Below are positions 1 to 9,135 of a stretch of 64,000 nucleotides of DNA, in pieces. Positions within the stretch are counted from its first letter, which is position 1, and the number at the start of each line of letters is the position of its first letter. Source of the DNA: Mycolicibacterium mageritense (lineage in GTDB: Bacteria; Actinomycetota; Actinomycetes; Mycobacteriales; Mycobacteriaceae); contig NZ_AP022567.1 in assembly GCF_010727475.1 (NCBI RefSeq), positions 1,860,001 through 1,924,000 of the forward strand. The letters run 5' to 3'. The position numbers and the translations under genes are program-made. The notes below the pieces were generated by a model. That model made no database searches and was not told the origin of the DNA. It saw nothing but the letters and a program-made list of their open reading frames with translations.

Positions 1-167
1 TGTACCAGCAGAAAGCTCAGGATCACCACGATCATGGTCACGATGATCGAGTCGAAGAGCCGTTTACCCGCGGCGATCGCGATACTCCTGGCGCGACGCG
101 CGCGCCTGGACGATCCGCCTTCGGAGCCGCCTGATTGGCCGTCCGGAGCCTCCACTTCCACTGTCAC
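1..167 (-). CDS. ABC transporter permease, N-terminal fragment (DppB/OppB-like)
   Basis: Only the first 55 or so codons are in the window; the gene runs off the left edge. A GTG start at 167 lies 2 nt beyond the stop of the upstream solute-binding protein gene. The protein opens with a charged cytoplasmic tail rich in Gly, Ser and Arg. The segment KRLFDSIIVTMIVVILSF then begins the first membrane helix, as in permeases of the peptide/nickel (family 5) ABC importers. Together with the two solute-binding proteins upstream it would form the membrane channel of the importer. The tight spacing implies co-transcription and probably translational coupling. Family assignment rests on the short N-terminus and on context. 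Confidence 0.75.
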   Translation of the reverse strand, partial: MTVEVEAPDGQSGGSEGGSSRRARRARSIAIAAGKRLFDSIIVTMIVVILSFLLV

Positions 168-169
168 GC

Positions 170-1759
170 TCACAGGCCCGGACCCCGCTGGCTGGTACCA
201 ACCCGGTAGACGCCACTGGGCGTCAAGGCCACCAGGCGCGGCGAGATTCGAGATGCCCAGGTGGTGGCGAAGTCGGTCAACGGCACGTAGGGCAGATCCT
301 GCTGAAAGGTCATGTTGATCTGATCGAGGAGCGCTTTGCGCTGACCCGGGTCGGAGGTGGCGGACAAGTCGTCGATCAAACTCGTCATCGTCGGCGAATC
401 GTAGCCAGACCACAGCGAATTGATGCCGCCCTTAGGGGTCAGCCCGTACCGCAGCATGACCAACTCCGGCGAGTTGACGACATCCCACAGATCGTTGGAC
501 TGCAACTGGAAGTTGCCGTTCTGCTCGTTGGCAGCCAGGGTCGATGCATCGATCGTGTTGATGTTCACCTTGATTCCAACAGCCGCCAGATTCTGTTGGA
601 TGACCTGGGCGACGGCGTCATACGGAGGAAACCCGGCCTTTTGCATGATCTCCAATGTGCAGCCATCCTCACATTCCGTGCCCCGAAGCAGTTCCTTCGC
701 TCGTGGAAGGTCTTGTGCGGTAGGCGCATTCGGATCATGCCCTTCCATGCTGGAGGGCAGGAACCCGCCGAGTGGCTTGTTTCGCCCCAGGTAAGCAATG
801 TCGTTGATCTGGTCCCGATTGATGGCCGCCGAAATTGCCTTTCGCACCTTGACGTCTCGCAGCGGCCCAGACTTGTTGTTCATTTCCAGAAAGACGCTGC
901 CGTAGCGGCTCGCGACATACGCCTCGGCGGGTCGAGTCACCTGAGCAGCCAGGTTCGCAGGCAGTTGGTGAGCGATGTCGAGCTGCCCGGTCTGCAGCTG
1001 CATCAGCCGTGTGTTGGCATCGACAACGACCCGGAACATGATCCTGCCGATCACCGGAGCCGATTCACTCGGGTACTCGGCGTTCTTGGTGAACGTGATC
1101 TCCGAGTTCCCCGCGCGGTCGAGACGGTATGCACCCGCGGATACGGGATTGACGAAGAAGCCGGGCGTGTCCATCCGCCCTGCCGGGTAGATGCCGAGCA
1201 GCGGTTCGGACAAGGCCAGCGGAAAGCTGGCCGCAGGGTATTTGAGGTGAAACACGACCGCGGACTCGCCTGCCGTCGTCACACGTGACAGCGGGGCGAT
1301 GAGTCCCGCGTTGGCGTTCGCCTCATCGGCGAGGGCCCTGCTGAACGTCGCGACAACGTCGGCGCCTGTCAGTGGGCTACCGTCGGAGAACTTCAAGCCC
1401 GGCCGCAGCTCGCATGCGTAGGACAGCCCGTCGCCTGCGAGGGTGCACTCCTTGGCCAGCGATGGCCGTACCCCACCCTCCGGGGATTGCTCGACGAGCG
1501 TGCCGGCGATCAACGACAGCGCCATGACGTCTACGTCGGCGACAGCACGGTTAGGGTCAAGGGTGCCCAACGGCGCCCCGACACCTATCGACACTGCAGA
1601 GGGTACGTCTGCCGGTAGGGCGCCGTCGACACTGGCCGTGCTGGACGCCGAATCCTGGCTTGGCGCACCGCCTCCGCACGCGGCAACCAGCGCCGCCGCG
1701 CACACGACAATCGGCCAGTCCACGATCCGTGTACCACGACGCCGTCGGCCGTCAGTCAT
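170..1759 (-). CDS. ABC transporter substrate-binding lipoprotein, family 5 (first of two)
   Basis: 529-residue extracytoplasmic solute-binding protein of the SBP_bac_5 family, which binds peptides, nickel complexes and related ligands. Basic N-terminus, hydrophobic stretch and lipobox LVAAC with the acylated Cys at about residue 28, followed by a Ser/Ala-rich linker. The binding domain spans roughly residues 75-450 and carries the family signature around LKFSDGSPLTGADV. It resembles the next gene upstream (1935-3509) along its whole length; both contain LPSSMEGHD and a motif of the type AYLGxNKxLG, so they are a tandem duplication. Start ATG 1759 follows an AGGAT ribosome site. The permease gene begins 2 nt after its stop. 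The ligand is unknown; the catabolic genes upstream suggest a small conjugate rather than a general peptide. Confidence 0.93.
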   Translation of the reverse strand: MTDGRRRRGTRIVDWPIVVCAAALVAACGGGAPSQDSASSTASVDGALPADVPSAVSIGVGAPLGTLDPNRAVADVDVMALSLIAGTLVEQSPEGGVRPSLAKECTLAGDGLSYACELRPGLKFSDGSPLTGADVVATFSRALADEANANAGLIAPLSRVTTAGESAVVFHLKYPAASFPLALSEPLLGIYPAGRMDTPGFFVNPVSAGAYRLDRAGNSEITFTKNAEYPSESAPVIGRIMFRVVVDANTRLMQLQTGQLDIAHQLPANLAAQVTRPAEAYVASRYGSVFLEMNNKSGPLRDVKVRKAISAAINRDQINDIAYLGRNKPLGGFLPSSMEGHDPNAPTAQDLPRAKELLRGTECEDGCTLEIMQKAGFPPYDAVAQVIQQNLAAVGIKVNINTIDASTLAANEQNGNFQLQSNDLWDVVNSPELVMLRYGLTPKGGINSLWSGYDSPTMTSLIDDLSATSDPGQRKALLDQINMTFQQDLPYVPLTDFATTWASRISPRLVALTPSGVYRVGTSQRGPGL

Positions 1760-1934
1760 ATAAATATCCTGTCATCAACTGATACTATCTCTAGTAGTGA
1801 ACTACAGCACACCCGAAGTGTCAACGAAAATGTTTGGCGCACTTCACAAGCCGCCGAGAGCGCACATCGCCCTCGCACCCTCGCTCTCAGCACGTGACGC
1901 CGGTGGTGATGGTGGGCGAACGCGGCGCTGGAAC
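1760..1934. promoter_or_regulatory. Spacer between the two solute-binding genes with a TACTA/TAGTA palindrome
   Basis: This 175-bp gap is the longest within the leftward operon. It contains an inverted repeat TACTATCTCTAGTA at 1783-1796. The 8-mer GATACTAT overlapping it recurs at 9174-9181 in front of the first gene of the operon. This is compatible with an internal promoter controlled by the same regulator, possibly the GntR protein at 10933-11745, but that link is inference. Confidence 0.4.
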
Positions 1935-3509
1935 CTATTGCCCGGGACCGGTTTTGGCAGTGCCGACCTGATACACCCCGGCCGGGGTGAACGCCACAAT
2001 CCGCGGCGACAGGGACGACGCCCAGATGTTGGCCTGGTCGACGAGCGGGACGAACGGCAGATCCCGAGCGAACAGCTCGTTCACCTTCGCGAGAACCTCG
2101 GCACGCGCAGCCGGGTCCGCGGCCGCCGACAGCTGACCAACCAACGTGTTCATCTCCGGTGACGCGTAGGACGAGTACAACGAGTTGATACCACCCTCAC
2201 GGGTCAAACCGATTGGCAGCATCACCAATTCAGGCGCATTCACGAGGTCGAAGAGGTTGCCTACCTCCATCTGGAAATTGCCGTTCTGTTCGTTCGTGTC
2301 GGCCGTTGCCTGATCTACCAATTGCGTCGACACCTTGATGCCGACTTCGGCCAGGTTCTGTTGAACGACGGTGGCGATGGCGTCATAGGGCGCGAAGCCC
2401 GATCGGACCATGATGCTGAGGTTGCAACCACTTTCGCAGGCTGTCCCGGCCAGCAACGCGCTGGCCTTCTCGACGTCGCGACCGGTCGGCGCACCCGCGT
2501 CATGTCCCTCCATTGACGAGGGCAGGAAGCTGCCGAGCACCTTGTTCTGCCCGAGATAGGCGATATCGTTGATCTGGTTGCGATCGATGGCAGCCGAAAT
2601 AGCCTGGCGAACTTTGGGATCGTCGAGCGGCTTGCTCAGGTTGTTGAGGTACAGGTAGACGCCACCGTACTGGGGTGTCGCGTAGGCCTTCGCGGGTGGT
2701 TTCACCTGTTTGGCCAACGACGCCGACAGCTGATTCGCGATGTCGATTTGGCCTGTGTTCAGCTGCGCCAGGCGGGTATTGGTGTCGACGATGACCTTGA
2801 ATTCGACGTTGGACACCACGGGCTGCAGCTCCATGGGATAGTTGCCGTTCTTCGCGAACACCACTTCGTTGGAGTTGTTCGACACCATCACGTAGGGCCC
2901 GGCCGATACTGGGCCGTTCCAGAAGCGCGGATTCGTCGCGGCTGCGGCAGGGAATATCCCGACCGGAGCTTCTGTCAGTGCCAGGGGAAAGCTCGCGGTC
3001 GGCTGCCGCAGGGTGAAAATGGCCTTGGCGGGGTTTGGCGCCGCCACCGATTCGAGGGAGTCGATGATGCCGGCGTTCGCGTTGGCGGGGTCATGGAGTG
3101 CACGCTCGAAGGACGCGACGACATCCGCACTCGTGAGCGGGCTTCCATCGGAGAACTTCAGCCCGTCTCGCAATGTGCAGGTGTAGTTGAGCTGCGACTT
3201 GTCGAATTCGCACCCACTCGCCAAGCCGGGCACCGCTTTTCCGCCGCTCTGAATCAGCAGCGTGCCGGAGATCATCGCGAGTGCCATCACGTCGACTTCC
3301 TGCGTGGCGCGATTGGGGTCGATCGACACGGTCGACGCTCCCACACCGATGCGGATGGTGTCCGGTATGTCCGTCGGCAGAGCACCGGTGGTTTCGGCGG
3401 TGCCGGCGTTCGACGCGCCCTGCTGGTCCCCGGCGCCACAGCCGGAGAGCGCTGCACAACTCGCTGCCACGATCGCGACAAACCGCGCGGAAGCACGTCT
3501 TATTTGCAT
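1935..3509 (-). CDS. ABC transporter substrate-binding lipoprotein, family 5 (second of two)
   Basis: 524-residue paralogue of the protein at 170-1759. Signal sequence ends in lipobox ALSGC, putting the lipidated Cys at residue 24. The SBP_bac_5 domain follows, with the segment LKFSDGSPLTSADV near residues 125-140 and LPSSMEGHDAG near 330. Start ATG 3509 sits behind an AGGAT ribosome site. The stretch GATGACAGGAT lies just ahead of both paralogues, so the duplication seems to include the leader. The serine hydrolase gene lies 52 bp upstream. Two different binding proteins feeding one permease set would widen the ligand range or deliver two related compounds. Confidence 0.93.
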   Translation of the reverse strand: MQIRRASARFVAIVAASCAALSGCGAGDQQGASNAGTAETTGALPTDIPDTIRIGVGASTVSIDPNRATQEVDVMALAMISGTLLIQSGGKAVPGLASGCEFDKSQLNYTCTLRDGLKFSDGSPLTSADVVASFERALHDPANANAGIIDSLESVAAPNPAKAIFTLRQPTASFPLALTEAPVGIFPAAAATNPRFWNGPVSAGPYVMVSNNSNEVVFAKNGNYPMELQPVVSNVEFKVIVDTNTRLAQLNTGQIDIANQLSASLAKQVKPPAKAYATPQYGGVYLYLNNLSKPLDDPKVRQAISAAIDRNQINDIAYLGQNKVLGSFLPSSMEGHDAGAPTGRDVEKASALLAGTACESGCNLSIMVRSGFAPYDAIATVVQQNLAEVGIKVSTQLVDQATADTNEQNGNFQMEVGNLFDLVNAPELVMLPIGLTREGGINSLYSSYASPEMNTLVGQLSAAADPAARAEVLAKVNELFARDLPFVPLVDQANIWASSLSPRIVAFTPAGVYQVGTAKTGPGQ

Positions 3510-3561
3510 GATCTCATCCTGTCATCCACTCGATCTGTTGATTGCGAAGCTGACCGGGCGG

Positions 3562-5007
3562 TCAACATCGTCCCGTTCGACCCTGTTGTCCGTAAATCTC
3601 TTTGGACAACAACGTCATCGACTGCACTTTCGGCGGATTTCCAGAGGTGAGGGTCACCGCGCAGCGCAACTCGCCGCGACGTCCGCGTACTGTCCACTCC
3701 AAGTTTGCCGGCGACGTACTGGTGGGCTCGCAAAGCGGAAGGTGGCGATGTCTGTGATCATCGTCGAACCCGATATCCGTTGCCGCGCGGATGACCTCGG
3801 AACGGCGCTGCGGTCTCGGCATGTCCATGTCGACGTTGTCGGTGAACAGCCGATCGGCTATGGCGTCGTCCCACCGGGCCAACAGCCTTTCGACCTCGTC
3901 GCGGGCCGCGATCGTGGCGGGCCAGATTTCGGGCCGGGTCGGCACCCCCTCGGCGGCCAGCACGTGCCGCAGTGCCGTGACGGCCGGTGTCCGCGCATAT
4001 GATGCGTTCTCGAGGATGACGATTCCGAGTTGCGTCTGCGGGTGCCAAGCCATTTGGGCGCTGAAGCCCGGATAACCACCGCGGTGCGACACCACGACTC
4101 CGCAGTCGTGAAGTTCGACCTCTAGTCCGTAGCCATAGCCGCCCGGGACGACTTGATCTTGTGCGCGTGCCGCGTCATGTTGGTGCAGCCGCTGCATTTC
4201 CCGCCGGCTGCGCGCGGCCAGGACGTCATCACCGGTCGCGCCCCACGGGTGGCCGGCCGCCAGCCAGCCACACCACGTCGCTAGCTCGTTGGCGGTCATG
4301 TACAGGCCACCGATCGACGAGAACGCGCCGGGCGTGCTGACAGCGGCCTGCCGCCACTGGTTGCCGACCCGGTGAAAACCGACGGCGACGCCTCCCGCAG
4401 CCCTGCACTGCGTCGCGTCGAATACGGTGTGCGACAACCCGAGCGGCCGGAGCAGGTTGTCGGTGACGTACTCCCGGTAACCTATCCCGCTGGCCTGGCT
4501 GATGACTCGACCGAGCATTGCGTAGCCCAGGTTCGAGTATTCAAAGCGGGTTCCTGGAGCGCTGGTGAGTGTGAAACCGCGCCGGCACAATGCGGTGAAT
4601 TCATCTTCCGGCATCGACTCCTGGCGGTCCGCCCAAGGGTTGTCGCTGGCGAAACCGCCTGACATGCTCAGTAGCGCACCGAGAGTCGCCGCCTGAGGCG
4701 CCGTCTGCGTCCCGGGCAGTTCGCAGGGCCCGATGTCGATGAACTTGGCAACCGGGTCGTCGAGCGAAAGCACTCCAGCATCACGGAGCTGCAGAACCGC
4801 TGCCGCGGTAAAGCTCTTGGTGCACGACGCGATACGAAAAGCAGTGTCGAGGCCCGGAAGACGACCATCGTCCCCGGCGACACCGGCCGAACCGCTGAAC
4901 GCGGGGCCATCCGCGGTGAACACCACATACACCGCGCCAGGCACTGTCTCCGACGTCACCCGACCGCTGACCAGGCTGTGTACTGCCGACTGCGCGTCCG
5001 CCAGCAT
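3562..5007 (-). CDS. Serine hydrolase of the beta-lactamase / penicillin-binding protein-like family
   Basis: 481-residue serine hydrolase (class C beta-lactamase, DD-peptidase, D-aminopeptidase and EstB-type esterase superfamily). The SxxK nucleophile motif SCTK is at residues 61-64, the second-motif YSN at 157-159, and a KTG-equivalent HRGGYPG near residue 310. I see no signal peptide, so it is probably cytoplasmic, unlike a resistance beta-lactamase. A C-terminal extension of about 110 residues follows the catalytic domain. It lies 14 bp after the dehydrogenase gene and ahead of the ABC importer genes, suggesting hydrolysis of an amide or ester bond in the imported compound. Substrates in this family (D-peptides, amides, esters) cannot be told apart from sequence. 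Confidence 0.87.
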   Translation of the reverse strand: MLADAQSAVHSLVSGRVTSETVPGAVYVVFTADGPAFSGSAGVAGDDGRLPGLDTAFRIASCTKSFTAAAVLQLRDAGVLSLDDPVAKFIDIGPCELPGTQTAPQAATLGALLSMSGGFASDNPWADRQESMPEDEFTALCRRGFTLTSAPGTRFEYSNLGYAMLGRVISQASGIGYREYVTDNLLRPLGLSHTVFDATQCRAAGGVAVGFHRVGNQWRQAAVSTPGAFSSIGGLYMTANELATWCGWLAAGHPWGATGDDVLAARSRREMQRLHQHDAARAQDQVVPGGYGYGLEVELHDCGVVVSHRGGYPGFSAQMAWHPQTQLGIVILENASYARTPAVTALRHVLAAEGVPTRPEIWPATIAARDEVERLLARWDDAIADRLFTDNVDMDMPRPQRRSEVIRAATDIGFDDDHRHRHLPLCEPTSTSPANLEWTVRGRRGELRCAVTLTSGNPPKVQSMTLLSKEIYGQQGRTGRC

Positions 5008-5021
5008 ATTGGCCCCCGGCG

Positions 5022-6485
5022 CTATCGTTGCGCCTCAGGCGGCAACAGGTCGAGAGGCAGATTCTGAAAAGTGATCGGCCGCAGGAAACGCATGATCGCG
5101 TCGGGCCCAACGGAAGTGACAAATGGGTTGGAGGTGGCGGGCACAGGCCCGCCGTGGTGTTGCCCTGTCGCGACCGCGACCCCGGTGGGCCACGAATTCC
5201 AGACAACGCGCCCCGAAAGCCGGGACGCCTCACGGATCACCTCGCGCAAGAAGGTGGAATCGGTACCGGCGTGGATCGACGAGACAAGGCAGCCTTTCAA
5301 ACCCGCGCACAGTGCCAGTAACTCGTCGGCGTCCTCGTACTCGACGACCACACCGGCGGGGCCGAAGACTTCCTGTTCGAGCAGCGCACGGTCGTGCGTG
5401 GCCGTATGCCTGCCGGCAGTGAGGACAACCGGGCGAACGTGGAATCCGGCCGCGGGAACGGGTGCCTGCGACTCATGAACGGTAACACCCGGGATGGTCC
5501 GCAATTGATCGACCTTCGCTGTGAACGCGGCCTGGATGCCGGCGTGCAGCAGCGCCGCAGCGGGCCGCTGCGTGATCTGCCGCGCAATTTCCGGCAGCAG
5601 ATCAAGCTGTCGGGGTACGATGAGCAGGCCCGGATTGGTGCAGAATTGGCCGCCACCGAGAGTCAGCGAATCAAGGTAGTCGGTGACGAATCCAGGAACG
5701 TCCGCGACTGCTTCAGGTAGCACGAAAACCGGGTTGACACTGCCGAATTCGCCATAGAACGGAATCGGATCAGGTCTGGCTGCGGCAAGGTCGGCAAGCG
5801 AGCGACCTCCCTCGGAAGAGCCAGTGAATGCGGCTGCGCGGATCACCGGATCCTGTACCAACCGTGTTCCTTCTTCCATACCGGAGACCAGTGCGAAGAC
5901 GCCGGGGTCAACCCCCGCCGTCGACACTGCGTCGTCGATGATGCGCGCGGTGCGCAATGAGAGCTCTGGATGCGCAGGGTGAGCCTTGACCACGACCGGG
6001 CAGCCCGCGGCCAATGCCGACGCGGTGTCGCCTCCAGCGACACTGAATGCGAACGGGAAGTTGCTGGCGGCATATACAGCGACGGGCCCCACGGGCAGGT
6101 GACAGCGGCGGAGTTCTGGCCCGGTCGGTTCGCCGTCTGTATGGCCGGGGACGGTCACGCCAGGTTGAACGACATGAGCGCCGTGCTCGATCACTTCAGC
6201 GAACATCCGCAGCTGCGCCGTGGTCCTGACGACCTCGCCAGTCAGTCGTGTTGTCCCTAGCCAGGTTTCGACATCCGCGATCTCGACCAGGTGCGCCTTC
6301 TCACGGTCGAGGGCTTCGGCGATGCCACGGAGCACGTTGGCGCGGCGGTAACCCGGTGTGGCAGCCCAGCTATGGCTGGCCTGCACCGCCCGCTCCATGA
6401 GCTCACCATGCTCGATTGGTGAAGTATCGACGAGCCCGCCCACGTGCGTCGTTCGCGGCCCTTGGCCCTCAGGGTCTGATGTCAT
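5022..6485 (-). CDS. Aldehyde dehydrogenase of the 2,5-dioxopentanoate (alpha-ketoglutarate semialdehyde) type
   Basis: 487-residue NAD(P)-dependent aldehyde dehydrogenase. The catalytic Cys is in GGGQFCTNPG and the active-site Glu in YGEFGSVNP. This variant pattern, and the C-terminal run with TGVAVATGQHHGGPVPAT, are typical of alpha-ketoglutarate semialdehyde dehydrogenases, the last step of non-phosphorylative pentose, sugar-acid and hydroxyproline pathways. The start ATG 6485 follows GAGAGGG. It sits between the SMP-30 lactonase and the serine hydrolase genes of one operon. If the assignment holds, the pathway yields 2-oxoglutarate. No sugar-acid dehydratase is visible in the window, so it may lie further left or the aldehyde substrate may differ. 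Confidence 0.9.
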   Translation of the reverse strand: MTSDPEGQGPRTTHVGGLVDTSPIEHGELMERAVQASHSWAATPGYRRANVLRGIAEALDREKAHLVEIADVETWLGTTRLTGEVVRTTAQLRMFAEVIEHGAHVVQPGVTVPGHTDGEPTGPELRRCHLPVGPVAVYAASNFPFAFSVAGGDTASALAAGCPVVVKAHPAHPELSLRTARIIDDAVSTAGVDPGVFALVSGMEEGTRLVQDPVIRAAAFTGSSEGGRSLADLAAARPDPIPFYGEFGSVNPVFVLPEAVADVPGFVTDYLDSLTLGGGQFCTNPGLLIVPRQLDLLPEIARQITQRPAAALLHAGIQAAFTAKVDQLRTIPGVTVHESQAPVPAAGFHVRPVVLTAGRHTATHDRALLEQEVFGPAGVVVEYEDADELLALCAGLKGCLVSSIHAGTDSTFLREVIREASRLSGRVVWNSWPTGVAVATGQHHGGPVPATSNPFVTSVGPDAIMRFLRPITFQNLPLDLLPPEAQR

Positions 6486-6527
6486 AGATATGCCCTCTCA
6501 TCGTGACGGTTTGCAACTCGCAGTGCC

Positions 6528-7418
6528 CTAGCCTGCGAACCGGTGCGGCACGATGCCGCGACCGGCTCCTGGCGAGGCCAGCACATGGCCCGCGCAGGGT
6601 TCGCCGACGTCGCCACGCGCCGTGGTGACGTACAACGTTCGGAGGTCGCCACCCCCGAATGCCGGACACGTGGGACGGCTGACCGGAACGTCGATTACAT
6701 CGCGCAACTGCCCGTCCGGCGCGTACCTGTGCAACCGACCGCCATCCCAGATGGCCACCCACACGTTGCCGGCCTCATCGACTGTCAGGCCGTCGAGGTA
6801 TCCGAGCTCGGGGTCGATCCTCGCGAACTCCTTGCATTCTCCGAGACGGCCACTGCCTACGTCATAGTCGAAGACATACATCACGGGACGTCCGGAATCG
6901 ACGAAGTACATGCTCCGGCCGTCGGGCGACCATCCAATGCCGTTGGCCTCGGTGAGATCTCCGAGCAGACGGCACACCCTGCCGTCGGCGTCGACAGAGA
7001 ACAACTCTCCCAATCCGTCGACATTGCCTCCGGTCGTGCCCACGAGTAGCCGCCCGACGGGATCGCAAGAGCCGTCGTTGAACCTGACAGCCGCGGTGTC
7101 GATCGGCAGCTCGATCGGGGCGCGGTCGGCCCGGCCATCGTTGTCGAGCAACACGACGTGCGCGCGTGTGGCGATCGCAAGCCCGCCACACGCGCGCAGC
7201 AGCGCTACCCCGACGGGCGCACCGTCCGGCGCGGACCAGACGACGGTGTCATGGGACAGATCGGTGCAATGCACTGTGCCTGCCGCGCAGTCGGTCCAGA
7301 AGAGTCGTTGTCGCCGAACGTCCCACAGCGGGTGCTCCCCCAACTCCACCGCGGCCGGCACCGCAACATGCCACGGTGAATTGGCCTGCGGGGTGCAGTG
7401 TTTGACCGACACGGTCAT
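6528..7418 (-). CDS. SMP-30/gluconolactonase family lactonase
   Basis: 296-residue six-bladed beta-propeller hydrolase of the SGL family, which opens sugar or other lactones using one divalent metal. The expected ligands are all present: Glu28 (GEHPLW), Asn114 (RFNDG), Asn159 (EANGIGW) and Asp209 (YLDGL). The gene overlaps the end of the preceding U32-like gene by 4 nt (ATGA), so they are translationally coupled. With the SDR upstream and the semialdehyde dehydrogenase downstream it fits an oxidation, lactone hydrolysis and aldehyde oxidation route. The specific lactone is not predictable. Confidence 0.92.
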   Translation of the reverse strand: MTVSVKHCTPQANSPWHVAVPAAVELGEHPLWDVRRQRLFWTDCAAGTVHCTDLSHDTVVWSAPDGAPVGVALLRACGGLAIATRAHVVLLDNDGRADRAPIELPIDTAAVRFNDGSCDPVGRLLVGTTGGNVDGLGELFSVDADGRVCRLLGDLTEANGIGWSPDGRSMYFVDSGRPVMYVFDYDVGSGRLGECKEFARIDPELGYLDGLTVDEAGNVWVAIWDGGRLHRYAPDGQLRDVIDVPVSRPTCPAFGGGDLRTLYVTTARGDVGEPCAGHVLASPGAGRGIVPHRFAG

Positions 7419-8374
7419 CGCACGGGAATGCCAAGGTCGGCGGCAGCACCGACGGTCTGCGTGAAACCACCACTACAACGGTCCGCCCACTCCAGCGCCA
7501 CAGCGGCTCGGCGCACTTTCTCACGGGCGATGGCGGATGCCTGGTCGACGATGTGTAAGCCACTCGGGTACAGCCCAACCGAATTCCGGAGGCCGAATTT
7601 CGCGTACAAGGGCCTGCTGACGCGCACCAGGTCGGCGAGTTGTTCACCCCGCACGATTCCGCCCATCGAGTCGGGAGCCTCCACATAAAGATCGAGCGGG
7701 GCTGTCGTGACGGCACGCATCTCGGCGAGTTCGTGGATAGACATGTCCGTCGGGAGGTTGACCGTGGTGGCGCCAAGGCGCTCCAGCAGTGCCAGGGACG
7801 CCGGATTGGACGGCGCGCACAGGACCGAACCCTTCCACACCACATCACCGGGGATCGCGCCGGCTCGCTGCGCGCCGACAAGGACGTCGAGCAGTCCGAG
7901 ATCCGCGATCAAGAAGCTCCGAATGCCGCATTCGATCGAACGGAACACATCCTCGACGGCGTAGCGCAGCTGCCTCAAACCACGAACCGATCCGTGCATG
8001 GCGCCTCCGTCGTCGGCGCGCGCCATCGCCGCTATCCCCCATTCCTCGCGGGGACCGACGAACAGGCACACCTCTATCGCCCGATCTGCCCCGATATGGG
8101 CCATCTCGGTCTGCTCGGCGACGCTCAAGGTCATCGCCCCGCTGCCCTGTGAGACTCGGTTGACAGTCACGCCGCGCAGGTCCGCCTCGTCGAGCAGGGC
8201 TCGCAACACCTGCGGCCCCTCGACAGATGGAATTTCGACGCGGAAATCGGCGCCGTCGCTGAAACGTCGAATGCTCTGCGCAGGCATCAGTTCGGCAGGT
8301 ATGCCCGATTCGCTCAGAATCGCGTCTGCGCGCAATGTCGTCTCAATGCCGGCTTGCGAGACACTTTGGTTCAC
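7415..8374 (-). CDS. Peptidase U32-like TIM-barrel protein of unknown function
   Basis: 319 residues, GTG start. The segment LLERLGATTVNLPTDMSIHELAEM resembles the U32 family pattern in which a conserved Leu-Gly-Ala precedes a barrel strand; IVRGEQLADLVRV and RNSVGLYPSG continue it. U32 proteins include collagenase-like peptidases and the UbiU/UbiV and RlhA hydroxylases. I do not see the Cys cluster of the hydroxylase branch, so this looks like a distinct actinobacterial branch. The gene is 8 bp after the SDR gene and overlaps the lactonase gene by 4 nt, implying a role in the same pathway. The family call is moderate and the activity unknown. Confidence 0.6.
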   Translation of the reverse strand: MNQSVSQAGIETTLRADAILSESGIPAELMPAQSIRRFSDGADFRVEIPSVEGPQVLRALLDEADLRGVTVNRVSQGSGAMTLSVAEQTEMAHIGADRAIEVCLFVGPREEWGIAAMARADDGGAMHGSVRGLRQLRYAVEDVFRSIECGIRSFLIADLGLLDVLVGAQRAGAIPGDVVWKGSVLCAPSNPASLALLERLGATTVNLPTDMSIHELAEMRAVTTAPLDLYVEAPDSMGGIVRGEQLADLVRVSRPLYAKFGLRNSVGLYPSGLHIVDQASAIAREKVRRAAVALEWADRCSGGFTQTVGAAADLGIPVR

Positions 8375-8382
8375 AGGTCAAC

Positions 8383-9135
8383 TCAGCCTTCCTGGTGAAC
8401 GGGGTTGAGGTCAGACTCGCCACGCAGACTGATTCCGCCGTCGACAGAGATCAGCTGGCCGGTGATCCACGATGCGTCGGGGGAAAGCAGCATGCGCACG
8501 GCTGCCCCGATATCAGAGGGATAACCGATGCGGCCGAGCGGCGTACGCCGGACGATCTCCCGCATCTCGTCCTCGTCTTCGAGCGCCTCATGGGTCATCG
8601 GAGTGTCGGTCTCGCCGGGAGCCACGACATTGACGCGGATTTGGTGCTCGCCGAGTTCGGACGCTGCAGTCTTTCCCAGCATCGTCACGGCCGCCTTCGA
8701 CGCGCAGTATTGACTGATACTGCGGCACGGCCAGAATGCGTTGTTCGATGCGATCAGAATGGCCGCTCCGCCGCCGCCTGCAGCAACGCGGTTACGGGCG
8801 AAGGCCCGCAGCACGCGCACCGAACCCATCAGGTTGATGTCCATGACCGTGTTCCAGTCCTCATCGGTGGAATCGATGAGGTATTCACCGGCGCAGATTC
8901 CCGCAGAGTTGACCAGGGCGACGGCACCCTGGTGTGAATTCGCCCAAGCGTCAACGGAAGCGGTGTCCCGTACGTCGAGGACCGTCCCCACCGCACCCAT
9001 TTCCGAGGCGACGTGTTCCACGGCGGGATCGCGGTCGGCCAAGGCCACCTGCCACCCTGCCTCGACGAGGGCCTGCACACTGGCGCGGCCAATCCCGGAG
9101 GCGGCGCCGGTGACGAGGGCAAGTCGGTCGGCCAT
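8383..9135 (-). CDS. Short-chain dehydrogenase/reductase, first gene of the leftward operon
   Basis: 250-residue classical SDR. The nucleotide-binding motif TGAASGIG is near residue 9, and Asp at the end of beta-2 (ALADRD) suggests NAD(H). A NSAG motif is near 88, and the catalytic Ser (IASNN) and YCASK follow around 135-155. The C-terminus carries the usual SxDGG motif. ATG 9135 follows a GGAG ribosome site. It leads the operon running to the ABC importer genes, so it probably catalyses an early alcohol or sugar oxidation whose product is opened by the lactonase. Substrate unknown. Confidence 0.93.
   Translation of the reverse strand: MADRLALVTGAASGIGRASVQALVEAGWQVALADRDPAVEHVASEMGAVGTVLDVRDTASVDAWANSHQGAVALVNSAGICAGEYLIDSTDEDWNTVMDINLMGSVRVLRAFARNRVAAGGGGAAILIASNNAFWPCRSISQYCASKAAVTMLGKTAASELGEHQIRVNVVAPGETDTPMTHEALEDEDEMREIVRRTPLGRIGYPSDIGAAVRMLLSPDASWITGQLISVDGGISLRGESDLNPVHQEG

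Noticed and set aside
34..318. Plus-strand frame at the left edge
   Set aside because: The minus strand encodes the permease N-terminus and the end of the solute-binding protein with clear family features.
3562..5007. Beta-lactam resistance gene
   Set aside because: No signal peptide, located in a catabolic operon, and the family is mostly esterases and peptidases.
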